Source of the DNA: Coprococcus sp. OM04-5BH
GTDB lineage: Bacteria; Bacillota; Clostridia; Lachnospirales; Lachnospiraceae
Length of the DNA: 64,000 bases
Direction: 5' to 3'
Assembly (NCBI RefSeq): GCF_003482105.1
Contig: NZ_QULM01000001.1
Location: forward strand, 124,001 to 188,000
Part shown: positions 54,080-62,418 of the stretch, in pieces
How the letters are laid out: each line of letters opens with the position of its first letter
Numbering within the stretch: the first letter of the stretch is position 1
Program-made: the position numbers and the translations under genes
Notes under the pieces: model-generated
Databases searched by the model: none
Told to the model about the DNA's origin: nothing
Seen by the model: only the letters and a program-made list of their open reading frames with translations

Positions 54080-54108
54080 ATACTAACAAATAGGGGAAAA
54101 CATGTCAA
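54080..54108 (-). promoter_or_regulatory. Promoter of the cobalamin uptake operon
   Basis: TTGACA (54108-54103) and TAGTAT (54085-54080) are 17 bases apart on the minus strand. The predicted start near 54073 is the first base of the riboswitch. Confidence 0.78.
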
Positions 54109-54196
54109 TCTGGCAAATCAGCATGTCCATTTATTTTGTTTTCTCAGTGCTTATTTTCTTCTGTTTTATTTAGTTCCCTTGTTTCTCTGAATATTT

Positions 54197-54673
54197 CTAG
54201 TTGTTGTTTCTTGAACACTTCTCCGCGTCAATTGCAAGAACAAACATAAGTACAATAAGGGCGTCCTGCGGATTGTATACATCCATCACATACTGATCCG
54301 TCATATGAAATAGCGCCTTGGATATGGAAGCAATCTCGGTTCCGTTTGCATTTGTTATCCTGTAATCCCATTCCCAAAAGTTTCCGTCAATATTCCAGCC
54401 ATTGTAATCAATGTTATACCGAGGTCTGAAAAATGCAAATTCCTTTTGTATACATCCCAGGTACCGTCCATCCAGATATACCTCGAATTTTGGAAGTAAT
54501 GTCAGCACTCTTTCTTTTACGGTTCCTACCTCATTTCCCCATGGGTCAAATATCTTAAGGCAGTGTCCCCAGGACAACTGTCCCTTTACTACATAGATTG
54601 TATTTCCCTGTTCATCATAGATGTCGTAACTGTCAAACCATGAAAACAGCCTCTGTTTAAAGTACATCCTCAT
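54197..54673 (-). CDS. LURP-one-related / YxjI-family protein
   Basis: This 158-residue protein has the tubby-like LURP-one (DUF567) fold also found in phospholipid scramblases. It begins MRMYFKQRLFSWFDSYDIYD, has repeated beta-hairpin segments such as GNEVGTVKERVLTLLPKFEV, and ends in a hydrophobic helix (DALIVLMFVLAIDAEKC). Its function in bacteria is unknown. It has a strong AGGAG site and is transcribed alone, upstream of the B12 operon promoter. Confidence 0.85.
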   Translation of the reverse strand: MRMYFKQRLFSWFDSYDIYDEQGNTIYVVKGQLSWGHCLKIFDPWGNEVGTVKERVLTLLPKFEVYLDGRYLGCIQKEFAFFRPRYNIDYNGWNIDGNFWEWDYRITNANGTEIASISKALFHMTDQYVMDVYNPQDALIVLMFVLAIDAEKCSRNNN

Positions 54674-54830
54674 AATGTTTTCTCCTTATTAAACAATCTT
54701 TATCTTAGGGGCATAAACCTCAAGTCCCCTAAAGATCAAAACCTTAACTCCTTCATAAAAAAATAATCTATTTCAATAATAACATTTTTTTCTGCTCACT
54801 AACATTCTTTTTGTTAATTGTCAATTTTTT

Positions 54831-54843
54831 ATGTTAGTAACAT
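54831..54843. promoter_or_regulatory. Palindrome upstream of the MATE gene (possible operator)
   Basis: ATGTTA-G-TAACAT is a perfect palindrome. It lies 15 bases before the -35 box, and a related half-site (ACTAACAT) lies 30 bases upstream. It may bind a MarR- or TetR-type regulator not encoded nearby. Confidence 0.35.
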
Positions 54844-54858
54844 GTTTTTGATTTTCAA

Positions 54859-54887
54859 TGCACATATTTGCAAAGCGGTGCTATAAT
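54859..54887 (+). promoter_or_regulatory. Promoter of the MATE gene
   Basis: TGCACA (54859-54864) and TATAAT (54882-54887) are spaced by 17 bases, with TG at 54879-54880 as an extended -10. The leader of about 90 bases contains repeated GTAYACCTC-like segments rich in A. The rest of the gap 54674-54981 shows nothing else. Confidence 0.65.
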
Positions 54888-54981
54888 ACCTCTGGCTGAT
54901 ACGTGAAGCCGGTATACCTCAAAAAGTGTACCTCCAAAAAAATATACAACTCAAAAAAATGTACTACGTGAAAGAAGATAT

Positions 54982-56334
54982 ATGCAAATGAAAAATTCCG
55001 ACCATTTATACAGTAACTTAGATCTTAAGAAGCTTCTGGTTCCCATAATCGTGGAACAGCTTCTCTCCTGCCTCATGGGTACGGTAGATACCATGATGGT
55101 AAGTAACGTAGGCTCTGCTGCCATATCCGCAGTATCCCTTGTGGACTCCATAAATGTCCTTGTAATACAGGCTCTGTCAGCCCTGGCTGCCGGAGGTGCC
55201 ATCCTCTGCTCCCACTACCTGGGAAGCCACAATGAAAAAAGTGCCAATCACTCCGCAAGACAGGTTTTACTGGTAATGACTGTACTCTCCGTTGCCTTAA
55301 CCCTTATCTGCCTTGTATTCAGGGTGCCGTTACTCAAGCTTATATTCGGCAAGGTGGAAGCCGATGTCATGGCTAATTCACAGGTTTATTTCCTGTTCAC
55401 CCTGTTATCATTCCCATTTATCGGTTTGTATGACGCAGGTGCTTCCATTATGAGAGCCCAGAACGACAGCAGAAGACCTATGGTGATCTCGGTTATTTCC
55501 AATTTTTTAAACATCGGGGGAAATGCACTGCTCATCTTCGTCCTTAACATGGGCGTTGCGGGAGCCGCCATATCAACCCTGTTCTCACGTATTTTCTGTG
55601 CGGTTGTAGTAATATGGAAATTAAGAAATGAAAAAGAACCTATTGCCGTGCGTAACTACCTGTCCATACGCCCGGACTCCTCTACAATAAGAAGGATATT
55701 ATATATAGGTATACCTTCGGGTATCGAGAATAGCATGTTCCAGTTCGGCAAGCTGGCTATCCAGTCCACCGTGTCTACCCTTGGTACCGTAGCCATCGCT
55801 GCCCAGGCAATGACAAATATCCTTGAGATGTTAAATGGTGTTGCCGCCATGGGAATAGGTATCGGACTTATGACAGTTGTAGGTCAGTGCCTTGGAGCCG
55901 GAAGAAAAGACGAGGCTGTATACTATGTTAAGAAGCTTTCATGGCTGGCAGAAGCTGCCATAATCTTTAGCTGTCTCCTTGTTCTTGCCCTTACAAAACC
56001 AATAACAAGGATAGGCGGTATGGAAGCCGAAAGTGCTCAGCTCTGCTTTAATATGGTAGTATTTATCACCATTACCAAACCAATTTCCTGGGTACTTTCA
56101 TTTATCCCTGCCTACGGCATGAGAGCCGCCGGAGACGTTAAATTCTCCATGATCACCTCATGTCTGACCATGTGGCTCTGCCGTGTTATCCTGTGTATAT
56201 ACCTGTGCCGTGTATGGGGCTTCGGTCCTATTGCAGTGTGGATCGGAATGTTCGCTGACTGGACCCTCAGAGCGATAATCTTCACAATCCGTTTCCATTC
56301 AAGAAAATGGCTTAACCATCATATAATCAGTTAA
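54982..56334 (+). CDS. MATE family multidrug efflux transporter
   Basis: This 450-residue exporter has twelve membrane helices in two similar halves, exchanging sodium or protons for drugs or metabolites. Family landmarks are KKLLVPIIVEQLLSCLMGTV, DTMMVSNVGSAAISAVSLVD near residue 34 and NIGGNALLIFVLNMGVAGAA near residue 177. The second half has AIAAQAMTNILEMLNGVAAMG and GQCLGAGRKDEAV. The start follows GAAAGAAG. It is one of few plus-strand genes and stands alone between its own promoter and terminator. Confidence 0.94.
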   Translation: MQMKNSDHLYSNLDLKKLLVPIIVEQLLSCLMGTVDTMMVSNVGSAAISAVSLVDSINVLVIQALSALAAGGAILCSHYLGSHNEKSANHSARQVLLVMTVLSVALTLICLVFRVPLLKLIFGKVEADVMANSQVYFLFTLLSFPFIGLYDAGASIMRAQNDSRRPMVISVISNFLNIGGNALLIFVLNMGVAGAAISTLFSRIFCAVVVIWKLRNEKEPIAVRNYLSIRPDSSTIRRILYIGIPSGIENSMFQFGKLAIQSTVSTLGTVAIAAQAMTNILEMLNGVAAMGIGIGLMTVVGQCLGAGRKDEAVYYVKKLSWLAEAAIIFSCLLVLALTKPITRIGGMEAESAQLCFNMVVFITITKPISWVLSFIPAYGMRAAGDVKFSMITSCLTMWLCRVILCIYLCRVWGFGPIAVWIGMFADWTLRAIIFTIRFHSRKWLNHHIIS

Positions 56335-56347
56335 GCCATTACATCAG

Positions 56348-56384
56348 ATCCGGGTGCAACGAACCGTTGCACCCGGATTATTTT
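56348..56384 (+). terminator. Terminator after the MATE gene
   Basis: A perfect 14-bp stem, ATCCGGGTGCAACG/CGTTGCACCCGGAT, with a 3-base loop, is followed by TATTTT. Confidence 0.94.
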
Positions 56385-56386
56385 CA

Positions 56387-56857
56387 CTATAAAATATACT
56401 CCATCTGTCTTTCCTTTGTCTTCATTCCCATTTTCTCATAGAAATGCTCTGCTGATGTATTACCTGTCCACACATTAAGCGTGACCTCGTAACAGCCAAG
56501 CCTCTTCGCCTCGCTCTTCACAAATTCAAACAAATGCTCTCCCACATGCTGTCCTCTGATATCTGAGTCAACGCAGAGATCATCAATGAAAAGAGATTTA
56601 AACGGCACCATATTATTTGAAAATGGCTGTTCTCTCAACTGGCAGAAGGCATAACCTACACATCTGTCATCCTCATCTACCGCAACATATATGGGCTTTT
56701 CATCATCTAATGTCATCTTAAGCAGCTCGTCATGGGTATACTTGGTTGTTCCGGAGATAAAGATATCCGGTCTGATACCTGCATGTATCTCAAGGACCTG
56801 TTGTAATAATTCAATAAGTCTCGGTATGTCCTTATCATTTGCCCTTCTGATGTTCAT
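56387..56857 (-). CDS. GNAT-family N-acetyltransferase
   Basis: This 156-residue acetyltransferase begins MNIRRANDKDIPRLIELLQQ. It has the strand FIDDLCVDSDIRGQHVGEHL with the acetyl-CoA loop (R-G-Q-H-V-G near residue 100) and ends NTSAEHFYEKMGMKTKERQM, the usual C-terminal motif. It resembles RimI-like and aminoglycoside-type enzymes, but the substrate cannot be read. It is transcribed alone towards the MATE terminator. Confidence 0.9.
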   Translation of the reverse strand: MNIRRANDKDIPRLIELLQQVLEIHAGIRPDIFISGTTKYTHDELLKMTLDDEKPIYVAVDEDDRCVGYAFCQLREQPFSNNMVPFKSLFIDDLCVDSDIRGQHVGEHLFEFVKSEAKRLGCYEVTLNVWTGNTSAEHFYEKMGMKTKERQMEYIL

Positions 56858-56883
56858 CTTTGTTCCTTCTTTCTATTAAATAA

Positions 56884-56943
56884 AAAATCCCAATGACCGG
56901 ATATATTGTATCATCCATTACATATCCAGTCATCGGGACTTTT
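56884..56943 (-). terminator. Terminator after the acyl-CoA synthetase-thioesterase operon
   Basis: An imperfect long stem (AAAGTCCCGATGACTGGATAT pairing with ATATCCGGTCATTGGGATTT) is followed on the minus strand by TTTTTATTT. Confidence 0.8.
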
Positions 56944-57036
56944 ACTGTACAGGCTTATCTTAATGACCTTTTATAATCTTTTATGATCTTTAATGCTCTG
57001 CATGCCCGCACTGTTTATTTTCCGACTATAACCGTA

Positions 57037-57504
57037 TTATTTTTTCTTCTCGTGCTTTTCCTTATATTCCTTTAAGAGTGCCTTGAACAGCTTATCCTCC
57101 TCAGGGTACTGCTTCTTCATGAACAGGATCTTGTTGTCACTGTCCAAGAGGCAGTGGGATGATGTACCGAGACATCTCAGTTCACCGGTTTCCTTGTCGC
57201 ATATTTCATAGAAAAATCCTACTCTTACGCCGGTGTACTCTGACAGATAGGTGTGGATCTCTATTGTATCTCCGTATCTGCTCATGGTCTTGTACTGGGT
57301 TGACACTCCAAGTACAGGAATGATTATTCCCTCATCCTCAATGTGTTTGTAATTCCAGCCAATCTTATCCATCCAGTCCATACGGGCTTCTTCCATCCAT
57401 CTTATATAGTTGGAGTGGTGTACTATACCCATTCTATCTGTTTCATAGTAAAATACCGGTCTTACATACGGCTCTATCTTATCAATGTCCTCTATTGCTA
57501 TCAT
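57037..57504 (-). CDS. Acyl-CoA thioesterase (hot-dog fold, YbgC/4HBT type)
   Basis: This 155-residue thioesterase contains FYYETDRMGIVHHSNYIRWM (residues 18-37), with the catalytic aspartate of the YbgC/4-hydroxybenzoyl-CoA thioesterase family. A basic C-terminal tail follows. It hydrolyses acyl-CoA to free acid and CoA. Its gene starts 4 bases after the stop of the acyl-CoA synthetase gene, so the pair is co-expressed and may act on the same acyl group in opposite directions. Confidence 0.9.
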   Translation of the reverse strand: MIAIEDIDKIEPYVRPVFYYETDRMGIVHHSNYIRWMEEARMDWMDKIGWNYKHIEDEGIIIPVLGVSTQYKTMSRYGDTIEIHTYLSEYTGVRVGFFYEICDKETGELRCLGTSSHCLLDSDNKILFMKKQYPEEDKLFKALLKEYKEKHEKKK

Positions 57505-57508
57505 AATA

Positions 57509-59182
57509 TTATTTCCAATCCTTTTCCTTGATCTCGACTCTTCTTACCTTACCACTGATGGTCTTAGGCATTTCCTTAACAAACTCAATAACCCTAGGTC
57601 TCTTGTAGCTTGCAATGTTCTCCTTGAAGTAACGCTTCATGTCACGCTTTAACGCTTCATCTCCTACTGTTCCCTCGGTAAGTACAACTGTAGCCTTGAT
57701 CGCCTGACCTCTTGTGCTGTCAGGAACCGATGTAACTGCACACTCAAGTACATATGGAATCCTCATGATCTCATTTTCAATCTCGAAAGGTCCTACTCTG
57801 TATCCGGCAACCTTGATGATATCATCAACACGGCCTACGAACCAGAAGTATCCATCCTCATCCTTGTATGCTGTATCACCTGTGTGATAGTATCCGTCTC
57901 TCTTTATCTCGGCAGTTCTCTCAAGATCGTTCTCGTATCTGATGAAGAGTCCGTCCGGCTCACCATTTTCAATGTTGATAACAATCTCACCTGTCTCACC
58001 TGCCTCTGCAAATGTTCCGTCAGGTCTCATTATCCTTACATCGTAAAGTGGACTTGCCTTACCCATTGAACCCGGTCTTGGAGTTGTGTTCTCAAGGTTT
58101 CCTATTGTAAGTGTTGTCTCTGTCTGTCCAAATCCTTCGTAAATTGTAAATCCCGTTAATTCCTTAAACTTGTAGAATACCTCAGGGTTAAGTGCCTCAC
58201 CTGCTGTTGTGCAGTATCTGAGAGAAGACAGATTGTATTTGCTCATGTCCATCTTAACCAGGATTCTGTAGAGTGTCGGTGGTGCACAGAATGTGTTGAT
58301 GTGGTACTCCTCAATAAGCTTGAAGATGTTATCGGCACTGAACACGTCGAAATCATATACAAATATTGTTGTCTCGCAAAGCCACTGTCCATATAACTTG
58401 CCCCAGAGTGCCTTACCCCAGCCTGTATCCGAAACTGTAAGATGAACCTCGCCTGCTCTGTTTGTGTGCCAGTACTTTGCTGTTATGTAGTGACCCAGTG
58501 GGTACAGATGGTTGTGTGACACAAGCTTTGGATGTTCTGTTGTTCCTGATGTGAACATCATGAGAAGCACGTCATGAGCCATAACCTTATCCTCACCGGT
58601 AGGTCTCTCGAATACTGTGCTCTCTTCCATTATTCCCTGGTCAAATGAAAGGAAGCCCTCTCTCTCACCGTTTACGATCATCTTAATAAGCTTGTTATCA
58701 GGGTCTATTGAAGCCATGGCGTCAGGAATCTTGTCATCTGATGTACAGATAACTGCCTTGATATTGGCTGCTTCAATTCTGTATGCATAATCAGAAGCTT
58801 TAAGAATATTTGTTGCAGGGATTGCAATAGCTCCTAACTTATGAAGTGCGATCATTGTGATCCAGTACTGATAATGACGCTTAAGGACCAGCATTACCTT
58901 ATCGCCCTTCTTAATTCCGTGCTTCACGAAGTAATTTGCAGCTCTGTTGGAGTACTCCTTCATCTCCTTAAAGGTGAATATTCTTTCTTCCTTATTCTTT
59001 GAAACGTAAATAAGTGCTCTGTCGTCCGGTTTCTTCTCTGCAAGTGCGTCCATAACGTCAAATCCAAAGTTGAAGTCATCCTTATTCGTGAACTCGATCT
59101 TCTCTAATACATTGTTGTCATCAAGGGAAGCACTTATGAACTTTCCTGCTATTCCTTCTTCCGGTCTCATACCTGTTGACAT
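57509..59182 (-). CDS. Acyl-CoA synthetase (AMP-forming, medium-chain/acetyl-CoA synthetase-like)
   Basis: The 557-residue ANL-superfamily ligase makes acyl-CoA through an acyl-AMP. The P-loop-like motif is LLMMFTSGTTEHPKLVSHNH near residue 208. The adenylate motif is YEGFGQTETTLTIGN near residue 347. The hinge is YHTGDTAYKDEDGYFWFVGR, then DDIIKVAGYRVGPFEIE near residue 450. The catalytic lysine lies in KTISGKVRRVEIK at the end. The family accepts acetate, propionate, butyrate or aromatic acids; the acyl group here is not settled. It is preceded by GGAGG and a strong promoter. Confidence 0.92.
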   Translation of the reverse strand: MSTGMRPEEGIAGKFISASLDDNNVLEKIEFTNKDDFNFGFDVMDALAEKKPDDRALIYVSKNKEERIFTFKEMKEYSNRAANYFVKHGIKKGDKVMLVLKRHYQYWITMIALHKLGAIAIPATNILKASDYAYRIEAANIKAVICTSDDKIPDAMASIDPDNKLIKMIVNGEREGFLSFDQGIMEESTVFERPTGEDKVMAHDVLLMMFTSGTTEHPKLVSHNHLYPLGHYITAKYWHTNRAGEVHLTVSDTGWGKALWGKLYGQWLCETTIFVYDFDVFSADNIFKLIEEYHINTFCAPPTLYRILVKMDMSKYNLSSLRYCTTAGEALNPEVFYKFKELTGFTIYEGFGQTETTLTIGNLENTTPRPGSMGKASPLYDVRIMRPDGTFAEAGETGEIVINIENGEPDGLFIRYENDLERTAEIKRDGYYHTGDTAYKDEDGYFWFVGRVDDIIKVAGYRVGPFEIENEIMRIPYVLECAVTSVPDSTRGQAIKATVVLTEGTVGDEALKRDMKRYFKENIASYKRPRVIEFVKEMPKTISGKVRRVEIKEKDWK

Positions 59183-59257
59183 ATAAAATCCTCCAGTAAT
59201 TCTTCTCTCTATATTTTAAAGTATTGTTGTCTGTTTTTTGAGTTTTTAATAAACTCC

Positions 59258-59313
59258 ACATGTGGTTTTCAATACCACATGCATTATAATAGCATATAAA
59301 TCTTTCCTGTCAA
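59258..59313 (-). promoter_or_regulatory. Promoter and palindrome before the acyl-CoA synthetase gene
   Basis: TTGACA (59313-59308) and TATTAT (59291-59286) are 16 bases apart on the minus strand; an overlapping TATAAT is at 19-base spacing. Just downstream of the -10 lies ATGTGG-N9-CCACAT (about 59260-59280), a possible operator. The remaining bases of the gap 59183-59577 hold only the hydrogenase terminator. Confidence 0.72.
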
Positions 59314-59415
59314 GAATTTTTACAAAAATGTTAAAACATGTAAAATCTTTATCTGCGGATCAACAGTTGAAAAATGCTCACATATAATAATGTTCAACTT
59401 TTTCGTTGCCATAAC

Positions 59416-59476
59416 AAAAAGTCCCGGAAAAATGACCCATCTTCTGCGGATCAATCTTCCGGGATTTTGATATTTC
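59416..59476 (-). terminator. Terminator after the hydrogenase gene
   Basis: On the minus strand AAAATCCCGGAA pairs with TTCCGGGACTTTTT across a loop of about 30 bases and runs into a T tract. Confidence 0.8.
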
Positions 59477-59577
59477 TATATAATTACTGCAAATGCTTTT
59501 TTCTCTGCACATCTACCACATCATATCTTGGTATCTTCAATACTTTAATCCAATCTGATGTGGATATTACGCCGTCC

Positions 59578-61032
59578 TTACGCTCTTACCATGAAAGTTT
59601 CTCCCGCCTCATGGGTACTTAAGCTGTCAGAGATATTCTTCTCTTCAGCCTTATCAAGGACTGCGTTCCTGTCTCTCTTGGTCTCCTGCTCTGACCTGTG
59701 TCTTGACGGTCCGCCTACACAGCCGCCCTCACAGATCATACCTTCCATGAAGTTCTGTGGAAGTCTTCCAAACTTCATAAGAGTGAGCATCTTCTTACAC
59801 TCCTCAACGCCGTTACACTTGCATACATCCACGTCAGCCTCGTATCCAAGCTCCTTCATACTCTCCACAACTGCTGCGGTAACACCACCTGCATTTGCAA
59901 ATTTCTTACCGAATACTGACGCCTGTGCCTCTGTATCCTCCTCCGGCTCAAGCTTCACACTCTTTGCACGGAGCATGGCTCTTATCTCACCATAGGTAAG
60001 GGCATAGTCTGCTGAATTTGACTCTTTTCTTGTAGTCTCCTCCTTCTTGGCGATACATGGACCTACAAATACTGTAACTGCCTCAGGGTCTTTATCTTTT
60101 ATCCATCTTGACACTGCACACATTGGTGACACTGTCTCGGATATAATGTCTGAAAGCTCTGAGTAATGCTTCTTTATAAGATTGACAAATGCCGGACAGC
60201 ATGAGGTTGACTTTCTCTGTCCATGCTCTATTGCCTCGATCCATTCCTTTGCCTCTGCCATTGCCGTCATATCACCGCCAAGGCTGACGTCCACTACATC
60301 GTGGAAGCCTATCTTCTTAAGGGCTGTTCTCCAACTTGCAAGGGTTATATCTGCACCAAACTGTCCGATGGTAGCCGGTGCGAACATGGCATACACACGC
60401 TTTCCTGCCTGCATTGCCTTGATGATATCTACGATAAATGTCTTGGAGCCTATGGCACCGAACGGGCATTTATGGATACATGCTCCACATCTGATACATT
60501 TTTCTTCATTTATAACCGCAATACCAACACCGCTGTCTGATACTGATATGGCATTTACAGGACAGCTATTCATACATGGTCTCATAAGTTCTGCTATGGC
60601 ATTGTAAGGACATGCCTTTGCACACTGTCCACACTCCTTACACTTTGAAGGGTCTATATAGGACTTGTCTCTTCCCATGCTTATGGCACCGAAACGACAG
60701 GCTCTCTGACACGCTCTTCCCATACACTTCTGACAGTTATCTGTTACTACATATCTTGAGATAGGACAGCCTTCACATGCTGAGTTGATGACCTGGACTA
60801 TATTTCCGTCGTCCTCCGGTCCCGGAGCCTTGCCTTCTGCAAGACGTATCCTCTGTCTTATATTTTCTCTTTCTCTGTATATACAACACCTGAACAGCGG
60901 CTGTGGTCCGGGGATCATCTTATAAGGAAGATTGTCTCTCTCCTCCTCAAGCTTCCCCTCGTATGCAAGCTTCGCTACTTCATACAAAACCTCATGCTTT
61001 ACTGTAAGTATTGTTGCGTCATTAGTAATCAT
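59578..61032 (-). CDS. [FeFe]-hydrogenase, group B type, with ferredoxin domain
   Basis: The protein has 484 residues. The N-terminal half has cysteines for several [4Fe-4S] clusters: CEGCPISRYV, CQKCMGRACQRACRFGAI, CKECGQCAKACPYNAI and CIRCGACIHKCPFGAI. The C-terminal half has the three H-cluster motifs in the form seen in group B enzymes: TSCCPAFV near residue 276, GPCIAKKEE near residue 320 and EGMICEGGCVGGP near residue 435. It would reduce protons or oxidise hydrogen with ferredoxin. Group B proteins such as CpIII of Clostridium pasteurianum are little studied. It is transcribed alone, with AGGAG before the ATG. Confidence 0.88.
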   Translation of the reverse strand: MITNDATILTVKHEVLYEVAKLAYEGKLEEERDNLPYKMIPGPQPLFRCCIYRERENIRQRIRLAEGKAPGPEDDGNIVQVINSACEGCPISRYVVTDNCQKCMGRACQRACRFGAISMGRDKSYIDPSKCKECGQCAKACPYNAIAELMRPCMNSCPVNAISVSDSGVGIAVINEEKCIRCGACIHKCPFGAIGSKTFIVDIIKAMQAGKRVYAMFAPATIGQFGADITLASWRTALKKIGFHDVVDVSLGGDMTAMAEAKEWIEAIEHGQRKSTSCCPAFVNLIKKHYSELSDIISETVSPMCAVSRWIKDKDPEAVTVFVGPCIAKKEETTRKESNSADYALTYGEIRAMLRAKSVKLEPEEDTEAQASVFGKKFANAGGVTAAVVESMKELGYEADVDVCKCNGVEECKKMLTLMKFGRLPQNFMEGMICEGGCVGGPSRHRSEQETKRDRNAVLDKAEEKNISDSLSTHEAGETFMVRA

Positions 61033-61246
61033 AAAAAACTCCTATTCCATGTATCCCCTGTACACCCTAAAGATACTTTTTCTCATCATCTCTATGTATA
61101 ACACATTTTCGTGATGAAATCTATATAATATACCTTAATAAATATTGGTAATTCTCCTGTATCAGCTGTTATTTTGCTATGGTAGTGGCTGCCCAGGGTT
61201 AAAAAGATAAAATTTATCATTAAACGCTTGTCTGGGAAGTATGTAC

Positions 61247-62301
61247 GCACGGCTTCATATATAATGTAACGCCATACTTGTTCATTTTTCTACTCGGCTC
61301 GACCAGCTTATTAACCAGCAGTCGCCCAAACTCGTCGGAGCCATACATAATCACTCTCTTCGCTCGTGAAGGCTCCTCCTCAAATAGTAGGTCATAGCCA
61401 ACTCTCCCACTTCGTGGGTCCCTCTCTATGACATATCGTCGGAGCCATGCATAATCACTCTCTTCGTTCGTGAAGGCTCCTCCTCAAATAGTAGGTCATA
61501 GCCAACTCTCCCATTTCGTGGGTCCCTCTCTATGACATATCGTCGGAGCCATGCATAATCACTCTCTTCGTTCGTGAAGGCTCCTCCTCAAATAGTAGGT
61601 CATAGCCAACTCTCCCATTTCGTGGGTCCCTCTCTATGACATATCGTCGGAGCCATGCATAATCACTCTCTTCGTTCGTGAAGGCTCCTCCTCAAATAGT
61701 AGGTCATAGCCAACTCTCCCATTTCGTGGGTCCCTCTCTATGACATATCGTCGGAGCCATGCATAATCACTCTCTTCGTTCGTGAAGGCTCCTCCTCAAA
61801 TAGTAGGTCATAGCCAACTCTCCCATTTCGTGGGTCCCTCTCTATGACATATCGTCGGAGCCATGCATAATCACTCTCTTCGTTCGTGAAGGCTCCTCCT
61901 CAAATAGTAGGTCATAGCCAACTCTCCCATTTCGTGGGTCCCTCTCTATGACATATCGTCGGAGCCATGCATAATCACTCTCTTCGTTCGTGAAGGCTCC
62001 TCCTCAAATAGTAGGTCATAGCCAACTCTCCCATTTCGTGGGTCCCTCTCTATGACATATCGTCGGAGCCATGCATAATCACTCTCTTCGTTCGTGAAGG
62101 CTCCTCCTCAAATAGTAGGTCATAGCCAACTCTCCCACTTCGTGGGTCCCTCTCTATGACATATCGTCGGAGCCATGCATAATCACTCTCTTCGTTCGTG
62201 AAGGCTCCTCCTCAAACATGGGCTTTGTGCCGGTAGCAAGGTCAAGCCTCATAACGAAAAATTCACTATGTATGTGCTTATACATTATATATGAACCGTG
62301 C
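61247..62301. repeat. Palindromic repeat family 1, copy C (with a tandem array at its tip)
   Basis: The outer arms are GCACGGCTTCATATATAATG (61247-61266) and its complement ending at 62301, with one bulged base. Inside are the same conserved blocks as in copies A and B: GGCTCGACC to GGTCAAGCC and AACCAGCAGTCGCCCA to TGGGCTTTGTGCCGGT. Between the two halves lie about 880 bases of 104-bp tandem units. The element fills the gap between the hydrogenase gene and the dehydrogenase gene. No open frame within it looks like protein. Confidence 0.88.
61337..62216. repeat. 104-bp tandem array: eight full units and a partial ninth
   Basis: Units start at GGAGCC at 61337, 61441, 61545, 61649, 61753, 61857, 61961 and 62065. 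A partial ninth begins at 62169. Each unit has a hairpin GGAGCC/GGCTCC (inner TCAC/GTGA) and a second hairpin GTCATAG/CTATGAC with inner CCCAC-TTC-GTGGG. Middle units are virtually identical. Units one and eight differ slightly (CCCAC in place of CCCAT), and unit one also has ATACATAA. Confidence 0.96.
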
Positions 62302-62418
62302 CACCACATACCGGTAAAAATGTTCAAAAAAATCAATATTTTATTCTTAAATGGCTGCCAATCAAATACAAAATCATGTATCCTGATTAGTGGATTTGAT
62401 CCAAACATTTTTTTAACT

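Noticed and set aside
61337..62216. CRISPR array
   Set aside because: The 104-bp units are nearly identical across their full length, with no variable spacers, and no cas genes are present. It is a plain tandem repeat.
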